Below are positions 14,808-24,340 of a DNA stretch of 64,000 nt, in pieces (the first letter of the stretch is position 1; every line of letters begins with the position of its first letter). Origin of the DNA: Terriglobia bacterium. GTDB taxonomy: Bacteria > Acidobacteriota > Terriglobia > Terriglobales > Acidobacteriaceae. The stretch is from positions 90,112 through 154,111 of the forward strand of contig JAIQEU010000020.1 in NCBI GenBank assembly GCA_020073665.1. The letters run 5' to 3'. The notes beneath the pieces were generated by a model. The model saw nothing but the letters and a program-made list of their open reading frames with translations. It was not told where the DNA came from and made no database searches. The translations under genes were made by a program, and so were the position numbers.

Positions 14808-16016
14808 TTATCCAGCCAGTTTCGCGATCATCGCGAACAGCGGCATGTACAGCGAAATGACGATGCCGCCGATCATCACGCCCAACAGGCCGATGATGAT
14901 CGGTTCCAGCATAGCCAGCATGTCCTTGGTGGCGGCGTCGACTTCGTCTTCGTAGAAGTCGGCAATCTTCTGCAGCATGGCGTCCATGGCGCCGGTGGCT
15001 TCGCCCACGCCGATCATCTGGGTCACCATGTTGGGAAACACGCCGCATTCCCGCAGCGGATCGACAATGGTACGGCCCTCCTCGATGGCTTTACGCACCT
15101 TCATCAGGGCCTCTTCCAGCACCGCATTGCCCGACGTCTTGGCGGTGATGCTCAAGCCTTCCAGGATGGGCACGCCGGAAGTGATCAGGGTGCCGAGGGT
15201 GCGGGTAAAGCGTGCCACCGCGATCTTACGCAGCAGAACGCCCAGCACCGGCAACTTGAGCATTGCAAAGTCGAAGTAGTAGCGGCCGCGGGGATGTTTA
15301 CGAACCTGCTTGATCCCGAACACCGCGCCGACGATTCCGACAATGAAGAACCACCAGAACTGCCCGACGAAGGCGCTCAACCCCATGGTGATGCGCGTGG
15401 GCAGCGGCAGGGCAACGTTCAAGCCGGCAAACAGGTTGGCGAAGATCGGCACCACCCACTTCAACAGGGCGCCTACGATCAGGAACGCCAGCGAGACCAC
15501 GGACACGGGATAGATCAAAGCCGACTTGACCGCGGCGCGCAGTTTGACCGCCTTTTCCACGTAGATGGCCAAGCGCTGCAGGATGATGTCCAGGATACCG
15601 CCGGTTTCTCCGGCCTCCATCATGTTGGTGGTCAGGTCGTCGAATACCTTGGGAAACTGCCGCATGGCGTTGGCCAGGGTGGCGCCGCCTTCGACCGTGG
15701 TACGGACACCGGTCAGGGTCTTCTGGAAGGCCACGTTCTCCTGGTTGGCCGCCAGGATTTCCAGGCACTGCACCAGTGGCAGACCGGCATCAATCATGAC
15801 CGAGAACTGACGGAAGAAGATGGCGATCTCCTTGGTCTTGACCTTGCCCGAGCCAAAGGTGGGCATAACGAATTCCTTACCCTTTTGGCGGATGGAGCCG
15901 GGCGTGATGCGTTCACGCCGCAGTTGCGTGCTCAGGATCTCCTTGGTCGGAGCCGTGCGCTCGCCGCTGACTTTTTCGCCGGCCGCGTTCTTGCCCGAAA
16001 ACGTGAAAACTGGCAT
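14808..16016 (-). CDS. pilC: Type IV pilus inner membrane platform protein PilC
   Basis: A 402-residue protein of the T2SS GspF/PilC family. It contains two homologous GspF domains (about 70-195 and 275-395), each with the FFRQFSVMIDAGLPL / FTRTLGTLITSGVPI type segment and a following glycine-rich stretch (EAGETGGILD; GEATGAMDAM). Three membrane helices lie near residues 170-190, 210-245 and 375-400. PilC is the inner membrane platform on which the PilB and PilT motors act. It sits downstream of pilT and upstream of the two-component genes. Confidence 0.96.
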   Translation of the reverse strand: MPVFTFSGKNAAGEKVSGERTAPTKEILSTQLRRERITPGSIRQKGKEFVMPTFGSGKVKTKEIAIFFRQFSVMIDAGLPLVQCLEILAANQENVAFQKTLTGVRTTVEGGATLANAMRQFPKVFDDLTTNMMEAGETGGILDIILQRLAIYVEKAVKLRAAVKSALIYPVSVVSLAFLIVGALLKWVVPIFANLFAGLNVALPLPTRITMGLSAFVGQFWWFFIVGIVGAVFGIKQVRKHPRGRYYFDFAMLKLPVLGVLLRKIAVARFTRTLGTLITSGVPILEGLSITAKTSGNAVLEEALMKVRKAIEEGRTIVDPLRECGVFPNMVTQMIGVGEATGAMDAMLQKIADFYEDEVDAATKDMLAMLEPIIIGLLGVMIGGIVISLYMPLFAMIAKLAG

Positions 16017-16127
16017 GGTAACCTCTCCTCGCTACGTGAACTTGCTTGCCGGTCCGGCTCGCGTTCCGGACCCAATCTGTAATCATTCCTGCCCGGTCGT
16101 GCAAAAGCCGGGACCTTGCTGCGCCGC

Positions 16128-17258
16128 TCAGCGCTTTCCGCTGGTGGCACCCTTCGCCATGGCCGGAGACTGGTTGCGATTCAACAGCCCCGCGCCGCGC
16201 GCGATCATCTCGTTCAATTCGTCCTGGTTGCTGGAGCGGGCCATGGCGGTTTCCAGTGTGATCTGCTTCTGGAAATAGGCCGTGGCCAGCGCCTGGTTAA
16301 AGGTCTGCATACCGTATTTCTCCTGCCCTGACTGCATGGCGGAGTAGATCTGGTGGATCTTGTCTTCGCGGATCAGGTTGCGAATGGCGGCGTTGGGCAC
16401 CATGATTTCCATACACATGGCGCGGCCCTTGCCGTCGGCGCTGTGCAGCAGGCTTTGGCACAAGATGCCTTCCAGCACCAGCGACAACTGGGCGCGAATC
16501 TGTGGCTGCTGGTGCGCCGGAAAGACGTCGATGATGCGGTTGATGGTCGACGACGCGTTATTGGTGTGCAGCGTGCCGAATGTCAAGTGGCCGGTTTCGG
16601 CGATGCGCAGGGCGGACTCGATGGTCTCCAGGTCGCGCATTTCGCCGATCAGCACCACGTCCGGGTCTTCGCGGAGGGCGGCGCGCAAGGCGTCGCTGAA
16701 GCTCTTGGTGTCGGCGTGCAGTTCGCGCTGGTTGACCACGCAGTTCTTGTTCATGTGCACGAACTCGATCGGGTCCTCAATGGTGAGGATGTGATCGTGC
16801 CGCTCAGAGTTGATCTTGTCGATCATGGCCGCCAGCGTGGTGGACTTGCCCGAGCCGGTCGGACCGGTCACCAGCACCAGCCCGCGGGGTTTGTCGCAGA
16901 GCTTGCTGACCACGGCCGGCAGGCCCAACTGGTTGAAGGACTTGATCTCAAAGGGAATCAGACGGAAGACGGCCGCGGTCGCGCCCCGCTGGTTGAAGGT
17001 GTTGGCGCGAAAGCGGGCCAGCCCTTTCAAGCCGAAGGAGAAGTCGAGTTCGAGATTTTCTTCGAAGCGGTGCTTCTGCGAGTCGGTCATCACGCTGTAG
17101 GCCAGCTGCTTGGTCTCGGCCGGGGTCAACTGCGGCAGATCCAGCGGCACCAGATGCCCGTGCACCCGGATCTGCGGCGGCGAGTTGGTGGTGATGTGGA
17201 GATCGCTGCCGCTCATCTCCAGCATTCGTTTCAACAGATCACTCAGCGAAAGCGCCAT
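16128..17258 (-). CDS. pilT: Type IV pilus retraction ATPase PilT
   Basis: A 376-residue hexameric ATPase. The N-terminal PAS-like domain (1-100) is followed by the secretion ATPase core. Walker A is GPTGSGKSTT, the Asp box ILTIEDPIEF, Walker B VVLIGEMRD and the His box GHLTFGTLHTNNA. The retraction-type motif appears as AIRNLIREDKIHQI, the PilT AIRNLIRE signature. It drives pilus retraction and twitching motility. It is encoded between pilB and pilC; spacing to pilB is 28 nt. Confidence 0.97.
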   Translation of the reverse strand: MALSLSDLLKRMLEMSGSDLHITTNSPPQIRVHGHLVPLDLPQLTPAETKQLAYSVMTDSQKHRFEENLELDFSFGLKGLARFRANTFNQRGATAAVFRLIPFEIKSFNQLGLPAVVSKLCDKPRGLVLVTGPTGSGKSTTLAAMIDKINSERHDHILTIEDPIEFVHMNKNCVVNQRELHADTKSFSDALRAALREDPDVVLIGEMRDLETIESALRIAETGHLTFGTLHTNNASSTINRIIDVFPAHQQPQIRAQLSLVLEGILCQSLLHSADGKGRAMCMEIMVPNAAIRNLIREDKIHQIYSAMQSGQEKYGMQTFNQALATAYFQKQITLETAMARSSNQDELNEMIARGAGLLNRNQSPAMAKGATSGKR

Positions 17259-17286
17259 AATCTTCGGTTCCCTTTCTCTCCAAGCC

Positions 17287-19002
17287 CTAGTGAATGGTCT
17301 CGCGGGCCACTTCTTCCAGCGTGGTCATACCCTCGGCCACCTTGATGAGCCCGCTGCGGCGCAAGGTGATCATGCCCCGCTCGATGGCCTTCTTCTTGAG
17401 TTCCACCGCCGAGGCGCCGACCAGCACCAGTTCCCTGATTTCGTCATCTACTTCCATGACCTCGTACAAGCCGGTGCGGCCCTTGTAACCGGTGTTATTG
17501 CAGGTGCCGCAACCCTTGCCTTTCTGGATCTTCACCGTCTTGGCTTCTTCCGGGGTGTAGCCTTCTTCAATCAGAGCCTGGACGGGCATTTCCACGACCT
17601 CGGCACACTCCTTGCAAATGCGCCGCACCAGGCGCTGGGCGCAGATGAGATGGACCGAAGTCGCCACCAGGAACGGCTCGATACCCATGTTCATGAGCCG
17701 GGTGATGGTTTCGGGAGCGCCGTTGGTGTGCAGGGTGGAAAGCACCAGGTGTCCGGTGAGCGCGGCCTTGATGGCGATTTCTGCGGTTTCGAAGTCGCGG
17801 ATCTCGCCCACCAGGATGATGTTGGGGTCCTGCCGCAGGAAGGCGCGCAACGAGGCGGCAAAGTTCAACCCGATCTGCTCCTTCATCTGCACCTGGTTCA
17901 CTCCCGCCAGTTGAAATTCGACCGGGTCTTCGGCGGTCATGATGTTGGTGTCCGGAGTGTTGAGCCGCGCGATGGAGGAGTACAGGGTGTTGGTCTTGCC
18001 CGAGCCGGTGGGCCCGGTGACCAGCACCATGCCGTAGGGCTTCAGGATGGCTTTCTCGAACTTGACCAGCGACTCCGCCTCGAAGCCCAGCTTGGTCATA
18101 TCCAGGCGGAGGTTCTCCTTGTCGAGCAAGCGGAGCACAATCTTTTCGCCCCACAGGGTGGGCAGCGTGCTGACGCGGAAGTCGAGCTGCTTCTTGCGCC
18201 CGCCCAGATTCATTTTCAGCATGATGCGGCCGTCCTGCGGCAGGCGCTTCTCGCTGATGTCGAGCTTCGACATGATCTTCACGCGGGAGATGATGGCGTC
18301 TTTCAACTTGAGCGGCGGCGACATGATGCTCTGCAGCACACCGTCAATGCGGAAGCGGACCCGGAACTCTTTTTCGTAGGGCTCCATGTGGATGTCGCTA
18401 GCGCCCCGCTTCACCGCATCGGTCAACACCAGGTTGACCAGCTTGACGATGGGAGCTTCATCGGCCGCCCGCTCCAGGTCGGCCAGCTCCATCTCGGTCT
18501 CTTCGGATTGCAGTTCGACGTCGGCGTCGCCCAGGTCCGTCATCGACTGCATCACCTGCTCGAGATCTTCTTCGTTGCTGGTGCCGTAGGCCTTGTCGAT
18601 GCCCTCGACGATGGAGCTTTCCGAGGCCACCACCGGCTCAATGTTGAAGCCGGTCATGAACTTGATGTCGTCCATCGCGAACACATTGGTGGGATCCACC
18701 ATGGCGATGGTCAGCGAAGCGCCCACCCGGCTCAGCGGCAGGATCTGGTAGCGCTTGGCAGTTTCAAACGGAATCAGCTTGACGACCGAAGGATCAATTT
18801 CGAAATAAGAGAGATTGATAGCGGGAACGCCGTACTGCCGGGAAAGGAAATTGGTGACGTCCTCGTCCGACAGGAAGCCAAGCTTCACCAAGGCGGAGCC
18901 CAGGCGACAGTTGGTCTCCTTCTGGACCTTCATCGCCTGTTCCAACTGCTCTGGGGTGATGACCTTTTCTTTGACGAGAAGGTCGCCCAGCCGTTGAGAC
19001 AT
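17287..19002 (-). CDS. pilB: Type IV pilus extension ATPase PilB
   Basis: A 571-residue assembly ATPase. The N-terminus holds two MshEN-like repeats (RLGDLLVKEKVITPEQL and RLGSALVKLGFLSDEDV), a c-di-GMP-binding motif in characterised MshE/PilB proteins. The second copy fits the motif better, while the first has Glu-Lys in place of Leu-Gly. The catalytic core follows with Walker A GPTGSGKTN, Walker B IILVGEIRD and His box TLHTNGAPET. A tetracysteine zinc motif (CKEC ... CGTC) is present near residues 465-510. AGGAG lies 8 nt before the ATG. It is first in the operon pilB-pilT-pilC-pilS-pilR. Confidence 0.96.
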   Translation of the reverse strand: MSQRLGDLLVKEKVITPEQLEQAMKVQKETNCRLGSALVKLGFLSDEDVTNFLSRQYGVPAINLSYFEIDPSVVKLIPFETAKRYQILPLSRVGASLTIAMVDPTNVFAMDDIKFMTGFNIEPVVASESSIVEGIDKAYGTSNEEDLEQVMQSMTDLGDADVELQSEETEMELADLERAADEAPIVKLVNLVLTDAVKRGASDIHMEPYEKEFRVRFRIDGVLQSIMSPPLKLKDAIISRVKIMSKLDISEKRLPQDGRIMLKMNLGGRKKQLDFRVSTLPTLWGEKIVLRLLDKENLRLDMTKLGFEAESLVKFEKAILKPYGMVLVTGPTGSGKTNTLYSSIARLNTPDTNIMTAEDPVEFQLAGVNQVQMKEQIGLNFAASLRAFLRQDPNIILVGEIRDFETAEIAIKAALTGHLVLSTLHTNGAPETITRLMNMGIEPFLVATSVHLICAQRLVRRICKECAEVVEMPVQALIEEGYTPEEAKTVKIQKGKGCGTCNNTGYKGRTGLYEVMEVDDEIRELVLVGASAVELKKKAIERGMITLRRSGLIKVAEGMTTLEEVARETIH

Positions 19003-19339
19003 ACCTCGATCTCCTATCTGAGCGGCAGAGAAATGCCGGTGACTTCGCCTTGCTCGCGCGAAATCGCTGCTTTAGTGGGGGGAGAAATTGCAGCCTATCG
19101 CGTTGACACAAATTGTCAACGCAGATGGCATATGGCACCAGTAACTTTGGTACCTGTACCGCATGGCGGAAGCGGGCTAAGACGTTGCCGCATTACGCAG
19201 AGCGCGTCAGACGTGCTTTTTGCAACCATCCAAATTCGGGAACCGCGGGTGGCCATGACCTTAGGTAAGGGCGGCCCTGGCGCTGTGGGAGCAACGGCTG
19301 CCTCTGGGCTGGCGCGGCGCCGGAGCTACACTTGGAAGC
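19003..19339. other. Intergenic region upstream of pilB and the EndoIII-like gene
   Basis: These 337 nt between divergent genes hold one clear palindrome (19101-19121). No sigma-54 -24/-12 promoter was found on either strand. No other structure was recognised. Confidence 0.5.
19101..19121. promoter_or_regulatory. 8-bp inverted repeat, candidate operator upstream of pilB
   Basis: CGTTGACA (19101-19108) and TGTCAACG (19114-19121) are perfect arms around 5 nt. The minus-strand TTGACA could also serve as a -35 element for pilB, but the hexamer at the right distance (TAGGCT) is a poor -10. A dimeric repressor or activator site is the simplest reading. Confidence 0.45.
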
Positions 19340-20113
19340 GTGAAAGCTGACGCAAACGTCGGACAGATCCGCGCTTACTATCGCACCCTGTACCGGACCT
19401 GGGGACCTCAGCACTGGTGGCCAGGACGTACTCGGTTTGAAGTCATTGCGGGCGCGTACCTGGTACAGAACGCAGCGTGGACCAACGCGGAGCGTGCCCT
19501 GGGCCGTCTGCGTGCCGCCGGTGCACTCAGCCTGGATGGCATACGGAGGGCTCCACTCCCGAGGCTGCAGTCCCTGGTTCGTCCCGCCGGTTACTTTCGG
19601 CAGAAGGCACGGAACTTGAAGGGCTTCGTCAAATTTCTGGACAAGCGCTATGGCGGGTCGCTCGATCGCATGTTTCTCCAGCCCACCGAAACGCTGCGCC
19701 AGGAACTGCTCGGATTGCGCGGGGTCGGCCCCGAGACCGCGGATTCCATTCTGCTTTACGCTGGCCAGCGTCCGGTATTCGTGGTTGACGCCTACGCCCG
19801 GCGCATCCTCAATCGTCATGGTCTCGTGCCCGCCAACGCCACCTACGATGAAGTCCGTAAGCTGTTCGAGCGCGCGCTGGCCGGTGTGGTGCCGAAGCCG
19901 CGAAAACCGGAAGCAGATTGTGGCGCCGCGGCACACACGCCTTCACCGATGAGCCGGGCAAAGCGCTCTACCCGGGCGCAGGCCTACAACGAGATGCACG
20001 GGCTGATGGTGGGTGTGGGCAAGCAGTTTTGCTTGAAGTCGAAAGCGTGCTGCGAGGGCTGCCCGCTGGAGCAGTTCTTGCCGCGCCCAAAGTCCGGTCA
20101 TCGCGGCTTATAA
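19340..20113 (+). CDS. EndoIII/HhH-GPD family DNA glycosylase with altered active site
   Basis: A 257-residue base-excision-repair protein with the endonuclease III fold. The helix-hairpin-helix LRGVGPETA is near residue 128, and VVDAYARR carries the catalytic Asp (D150). The position of the catalytic Lys of EndoIII, 18 residues earlier, is Glu (E132), so a monofunctional glycosylase, as in MIG-type or TM0366-like enzymes, is more likely than a lyase. The 4Fe-4S loop shows C231-x6-C238-x2-C241, but the fourth Cys is Leu (L247). An unusual Pro/Arg-rich insert lies at about 185-212. The start is GTG 19340, with only a weak SD. Confidence 0.85.
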   Translation: MKADANVGQIRAYYRTLYRTWGPQHWWPGRTRFEVIAGAYLVQNAAWTNAERALGRLRAAGALSLDGIRRAPLPRLQSLVRPAGYFRQKARNLKGFVKFLDKRYGGSLDRMFLQPTETLRQELLGLRGVGPETADSILLYAGQRPVFVVDAYARRILNRHGLVPANATYDEVRKLFERALAGVVPKPRKPEADCGAAAHTPSPMSRAKRSTRAQAYNEMHGLMVGVGKQFCLKSKACCEGCPLEQFLPRPKSGHRGL

Positions 20114-20178
20114 TGAGGTCGCGCCGTCCGGGCTCGCATCTCTAGGATATAGTTCGGCTTGGCCCGGCTGCTTTATAC

Positions 20179-22425
20179 GTGTCCAGTCCAACCCCAACGC
20201 GCCCGGTGGAGAAGACCTCCAACCGCAGGAAAGCTGTCTTTTTCCTGACCGCTGCAGTGCTGGTGTTGTTTGCCGTTATCCTGTGGCAATCCTCGTTCAG
20301 CCTGAACGTTGCCCCGGACAGCAACCAGGAACTGGTGTTCTTTGCAGCGCTCTCCTTCGTGATTTTTCTGCTGTTCGTGGCCTTCACCTTCATGCTGGCG
20401 CGCAACCTGCTGAAGCTGTTTGCCGAGCGTCGGCTGGGAGTTCTCGGATCCAAGTTCCGCACCCGCCTGGTGGTGGGTGGCCTGATTCTTTCTTTTCTGC
20501 CGGTCATCATGATGTTCTGGTTTGCCTACGGGCTGATGAACCGTTCCATTGATAAGTGGTTCTCTCAGCCGGTGGAGGAAGTGCGTCAGGATACCGCGTC
20601 GATGCTGGCGCTGCTCTCAAACTATGCAGCGCAGAATGCCCGCTCGGAAGCCCAGGCCATCGCGATCGCGCCCGAAACCCAGCGCGCTTTTGCCGGGCAC
20701 AGCTTTTCCTCCGTGGTCAGCGAGTTTCGCAGTCATGAGCCCACCTTGCAGGGGGGATTTGCACTGGCAATCGCGGATGGCAACGCCGAGGCAAGCTTCG
20801 GTGCGCCCGCGGAATGGCCATTGCTGAAATCGAAGCTTCCCCAGCAGCCTTTCCCTGACACTCCGGTGCACCTCACCTGGGAGCAGACCGAGTACATCCT
20901 AGGCAGCGCCCCGGTCGGAGACCACGGATCAATCCTGGTGGCGATGCCGCTGCCACAGAGATTCTCCGCCACCGTCAAGGAGATCGAAGCCAGCCAACAA
21001 CGTTATCTGGAGCTGGCTGCCAACCGCAAACTTTTGCGCCGCACCTACATGGGCTACCTGCTGCTGATGACGGTGCTGGTGCTGTTCGCCACCACCTGGC
21101 TGGCGCTGTTTCTCTCCAAGTTGGTGACTCGTCCCGTGGCTGCGCTGGCCGAAGCCACGCAGGAGATTTCCCGCGGACGTCTCGACTACCGCGTGGAAGT
21201 ACGCGCCGCCGACGAAATCGGCGACCTGGTGCGCTCCTTCAACCGCATGGCGGAAGAACTGGAAGGCAGCCGCCGCCAGATTGAGGCGTCCAGCCGCGAC
21301 CTGGGTGCCGCCAACATCGCGCTAGAACAGCGCCGCCGTCACATCGAAACCATCCTGGAGAGTATTCCCACCGGCGTGGTGTCGCTCGATGCCAACCGGC
21401 GCATCACCCACGTCAACCAGGCGTTGTTGCGCTTGTTCCGTCCCGCGGGTGGGGACACTGCCACTCCAAAGGTGCTGAATGGCGCCGCCCTGCGCGACGT
21501 CTTTCCGGCGGAGGTGGTCGAGGACCTGGAGCCTCTGCTGCGGCGCGCCGACCGCATGGGCACAACCACCACCCAGATGGAGTTGCTGCTCCCGCGCGCC
21601 AAGCTGAACGTCGCACTCACCGTGGCCATGCTGCAGCACGATGGGCAGAGATTGGGCTACGTAGTGGTGTTCGAGGATCTATCGGATTTGCTGAAGGCGC
21701 AGAAGCAAGCGGCCTGGCGCGAAGTCGCCCGCCGGGTGGCGCACGAGATCAAGAACCCCCTTACTCCTATTGCACTTTCAGCGGAGCGCATTCGCCGGCA
21801 TTTGGATCGAGGGGCGCGACCGGACGTAGATTCGGTCAAGATCATCCATGCCTGTGCCGACACCATTGCCGGCGCGGTGGAGACAGTGCGCACGCTGGTG
21901 GACGAGTTCTCTACCCTGGCACGCTTCCCCACCGCCCAACCGCAGCCTGCCAACATCAACGCCATCGTGGAAAACACCCTGACGATGTTTAACGGCCGCC
22001 TGGACGACATTCGGGTACAGACGGTCCTGGCTCCGGATTTGCCCAACGTGATGGCTGATCCCGAGGCCCTCAAGCGGGCCATCGCCAACCTGATGGACAA
22101 TGCCGCCGAGGCTATGCAAGGTTCCATGGTGCGCGAGATTCAGATCTCGACCACGCTGGTGGAAAGCCGCGACGCGGTCGAGATCACGGTGGCCGATACT
22201 GGCCATGGCGTCACGCAGGAGTTGAAGGAACGGCTTTTCCTGCCATACTTTTCCACCAAGAAGCGCGGCACTGGCCTCGGGCTGGCTATCGTGAGCCGCA
22301 TTATTGAAGATCACCACGGCTCCATTCGGATCGAGGAAAACCACCCGGTCGGCACCAGGTTTGTGGTCGAGTTGCCGGTGGCGTCTGAAATCGAGGCCGG
22401 AGCACCCGCACGCCAGCATGCATAA
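20179..22425 (+). CDS. ntrY: NtrY-like membrane sensor histidine kinase
   Basis: A 748-residue kinase starting at GTG. Membrane helices lie at about 20-40, 55-75, 100-120 and 290-315. Between the last two is a periplasmic region (about 120-285). A HAMP domain (TRPVAALAEATQEISRGRLDYRV) and a PAS domain (about 395-510) precede HisKA with RVAHEIKNPLTPIALSAERI and a HATPase domain with NLMDNAAEAM and GTGLGLAIV. This order is typical of NtrY. The stop codon overlaps ntrX by 8 nt, so the two are translationally coupled. NtrYX systems respond to nitrogen, redox or envelope cues; the signal here is not known. Confidence 0.92.
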   Translation: MSSPTPTRPVEKTSNRRKAVFFLTAAVLVLFAVILWQSSFSLNVAPDSNQELVFFAALSFVIFLLFVAFTFMLARNLLKLFAERRLGVLGSKFRTRLVVGGLILSFLPVIMMFWFAYGLMNRSIDKWFSQPVEEVRQDTASMLALLSNYAAQNARSEAQAIAIAPETQRAFAGHSFSSVVSEFRSHEPTLQGGFALAIADGNAEASFGAPAEWPLLKSKLPQQPFPDTPVHLTWEQTEYILGSAPVGDHGSILVAMPLPQRFSATVKEIEASQQRYLELAANRKLLRRTYMGYLLLMTVLVLFATTWLALFLSKLVTRPVAALAEATQEISRGRLDYRVEVRAADEIGDLVRSFNRMAEELEGSRRQIEASSRDLGAANIALEQRRRHIETILESIPTGVVSLDANRRITHVNQALLRLFRPAGGDTATPKVLNGAALRDVFPAEVVEDLEPLLRRADRMGTTTTQMELLLPRAKLNVALTVAMLQHDGQRLGYVVVFEDLSDLLKAQKQAAWREVARRVAHEIKNPLTPIALSAERIRRHLDRGARPDVDSVKIIHACADTIAGAVETVRTLVDEFSTLARFPTAQPQPANINAIVENTLTMFNGRLDDIRVQTVLAPDLPNVMADPEALKRAIANLMDNAAEAMQGSMVREIQISTTLVESRDAVEITVADTGHGVTQELKERLFLPYFSTKKRGTGLGLAIVSRIIEDHHGSIRIEENHPVGTRFVVELPVASEIEAGAPARQHA

Positions 22426-23773
22426 GATCCTCATCGTGGATGATGAACCGGGAATCCGCCAGTCGCTGAAAGGCGTGCTGGAGGACGAAGGCTACAAGGC
22501 CGCGGTTGCCGAGAGCGGCGAGGCTTGCCTCGAGGCTCTGCAAAAGCTCGGGTTCGACGTGGTATTGCTGGACGTCTGGTTGCCAGGCATCGATGGCCTG
22601 GAAACGCTGGCGAGGATCCGCGAGATTGAAGCTGCGCCGGAAGTGATCATGATCTCAGGGCACGGCACCATCGAGACCGCGGTTCGGGCCACCAAGCTGG
22701 GGGCCTACGACTTCCTGGAAAAGCCGCTCTCCATAGAGCGGACGCTGATCCTGGTGAAGAACGCCATTGACTCCAAGCGACTCCGCCTGGAGAACCTCGA
22801 CCTTAAGAAGCAACTGACGCCGCGCAGCATCATCGTAGGCGATAGCGTCCCCATGAAGGCGCTGCGCCAACAGATACAAGTGATGGCGCCCACCAACGGC
22901 CGCGTCCTTATTTACGGCGAGTCCGGCACCGGCAAGGAACTGGTGGCGAACGCCATCCACGCCCAGAGCCTGCGCAAGGATGAAATGTTCGTGGAAGTGA
23001 ATTGTGCGGCCATCCCCGAAGACCTGATCGAGAGCGAACTGTTCGGCCACCGTAAGGGATCGTTCCCCGGGGCAACAGTCGACAAGGAAGGCAAATTCCA
23101 GAAAGCCAACGGCGGAACTCTGTTCCTCGACGAGATCGGCGACATGAGTTTGAAGACCCAGTCCAAGTTCCTGCGCACTCTCGACGAGCAGCGCTTCGTG
23201 CCGGTCGGCGGCGACGAAGCGGTCACCGTGGACGCCCGGGTGATCGCCTCTACCAACAAGGACCTGGAAGATGAGATTTCGCGCGGCAACTTCCGTGAAG
23301 ATCTGTTTTACCGGCTGAATGTGATTCCCTTCTCGGTTCCGCCCTTGCGCGAGCGCAAGGAAGACGTTCCCTTGCTGGCCCGTCATTTCTTGAAGGAGTT
23401 TTCCGCCACCTACGGCCGGCGTCCGCGCGAGTTCACGGACGACGCAGTCGATGCCCTGATGCGCTACTCCTGGCCGGGCAACGTGCGCGAACTGCGTAAT
23501 GTGATCGAACGCATCGTGATCATGAATCCCACCACCACGCGCTTCGATCGCAAGCACCTGCCTCCCCTGATTCATCGTGACGGCAGCCGGCGAACGGCGG
23601 GCCCCGAGTTCTCCAGCCTGCACCAGGCGCGGGCCGCGTACGAGCGCGACTACATCCTGAAGAAGCTCGACGAGAACCACGGGAATATCAGCCGCACCGC
23701 GGAGGTGCTGGGCCTGGAACGCAGCCACCTCTACCGCAAGATGAAGGTGCTGGGAATTGCCCCCAAAGAGTAG
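22418..23773 (+). CDS. ntrX: NtrX-like response regulator with non-canonical GAFTGA loop
   Basis: A 451-residue NtrC-family regulator. ATG 22418 starts MHKILIVDDEPGIRQS; the frame further upstream only repeats ntrY coding sequence. The receiver has D8/D9, D52 and K102. The AAA+ domain has Walker A GESGTGKE and Walker B LFLDEIGD, but the sigma-54 contact loop reads GSFPGA (codons 214-219) instead of GAFTGA. A Fis-type HTH ends the protein (ISRTAEVLGLERSHLYRKMKVLGI). The changed loop suggests it may not open sigma-54 complexes and could act as a repressor or sigma-70 regulator, as reported for some NtrX and TyrR-like proteins. Confidence 0.92.
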   Translation: MHKILIVDDEPGIRQSLKGVLEDEGYKAAVAESGEACLEALQKLGFDVVLLDVWLPGIDGLETLARIREIEAAPEVIMISGHGTIETAVRATKLGAYDFLEKPLSIERTLILVKNAIDSKRLRLENLDLKKQLTPRSIIVGDSVPMKALRQQIQVMAPTNGRVLIYGESGTGKELVANAIHAQSLRKDEMFVEVNCAAIPEDLIESELFGHRKGSFPGATVDKEGKFQKANGGTLFLDEIGDMSLKTQSKFLRTLDEQRFVPVGGDEAVTVDARVIASTNKDLEDEISRGNFREDLFYRLNVIPFSVPPLRERKEDVPLLARHFLKEFSATYGRRPREFTDDAVDALMRYSWPGNVRELRNVIERIVIMNPTTTRFDRKHLPPLIHRDGSRRTAGPEFSSLHQARAAYERDYILKKLDENHGNISRTAEVLGLERSHLYRKMKVLGIAPKE

Positions 23774-23800
23774 TGGACGAGGGCTGGCGGGGTGCCGGCG

Positions 23801-24244
23801 TTACCGCTTGATCATCTGGATTTCGGTGCCGTTCCTGGCGAAGTTCACTTCATCCATGAGCTGATTGATCAGGTAGATGCCGCGACCGTGATTGGAGAAC
23901 AGGTTCTGCCCCTGGACCGGACTGGGAAGGGTGGAGGGATCGAATCCTAGGCCGGGGTCGCGGACCACGATCAGCATGCCCCGGGTTTCGTCACAAGCCA
24001 CGTCGCACTCGATAATCTTCGAAGGATCGGCCTTGGCGCCGTGTACCACGGCATTGGCCAGAGCTTCGGTCAAGGCCAACTCGATGTCGTCTTCCTTGCC
24101 GGCGGCGCACTGCATCTTCCTGACGATCTGCATAACTCCCTGAACGACGGGATCCACAGCACTTTTGTCAGCCGCCAGGGTGACGCGCAGTTGCAGGATC
24201 AACTTGTCGGCCTCGAAGTTGCAGATTTTGTGATCGGTGGACAT
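23801..24244 (-). CDS. RsbW-like anti-sigma factor / Ser-Thr kinase (HATPase_c_2)
   Basis: A 147-residue GHKL ATPase domain. The N-box reads ELALTEALANAVVHGAK, the G1 box VVRDPGLGFDPS and the G2 region SNHGRGIYLINQLMDEV. These match RsbW/SpoIIAB-type kinases that bind a sigma factor and phosphorylate an STAS anti-anti-sigma partner. No sigma factor, STAS or PP2C gene is adjacent, so the partner is unknown. It is convergent with ntrX (27-nt gap) and precedes era on the same strand. Confidence 0.88.
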   Translation of the reverse strand: MSTDHKICNFEADKLILQLRVTLAADKSAVDPVVQGVMQIVRKMQCAAGKEDDIELALTEALANAVVHGAKADPSKIIECDVACDETRGMLIVVRDPGLGFDPSTLPSPVQGQNLFSNHGRGIYLINQLMDEVNFARNGTEIQMIKR

Positions 24245-24340
24245 GGCCGCGTTTGTTGCTTCCGCCCGTTAGATGCCACCTTTGGCTGGAGGATTCTACC
24301 GACATTCCGGGCTAACCGCAACTCTAACAACTGGCTTGTG

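Noticed and set aside
14724..16082. A 452-codon plus-strand frame opposite pilC
   Set aside because: It is an antisense shadow of pilC, with low-complexity composition and no plausible start signal.
17110..19350. A 746-codon open frame on the plus strand opposite pilB
   Set aside because: It is a GC-skewed antisense shadow: PilB on the minus strand has all its motifs, and the plus-strand product is His/Asp/Gln-rich with no recognisable domain.
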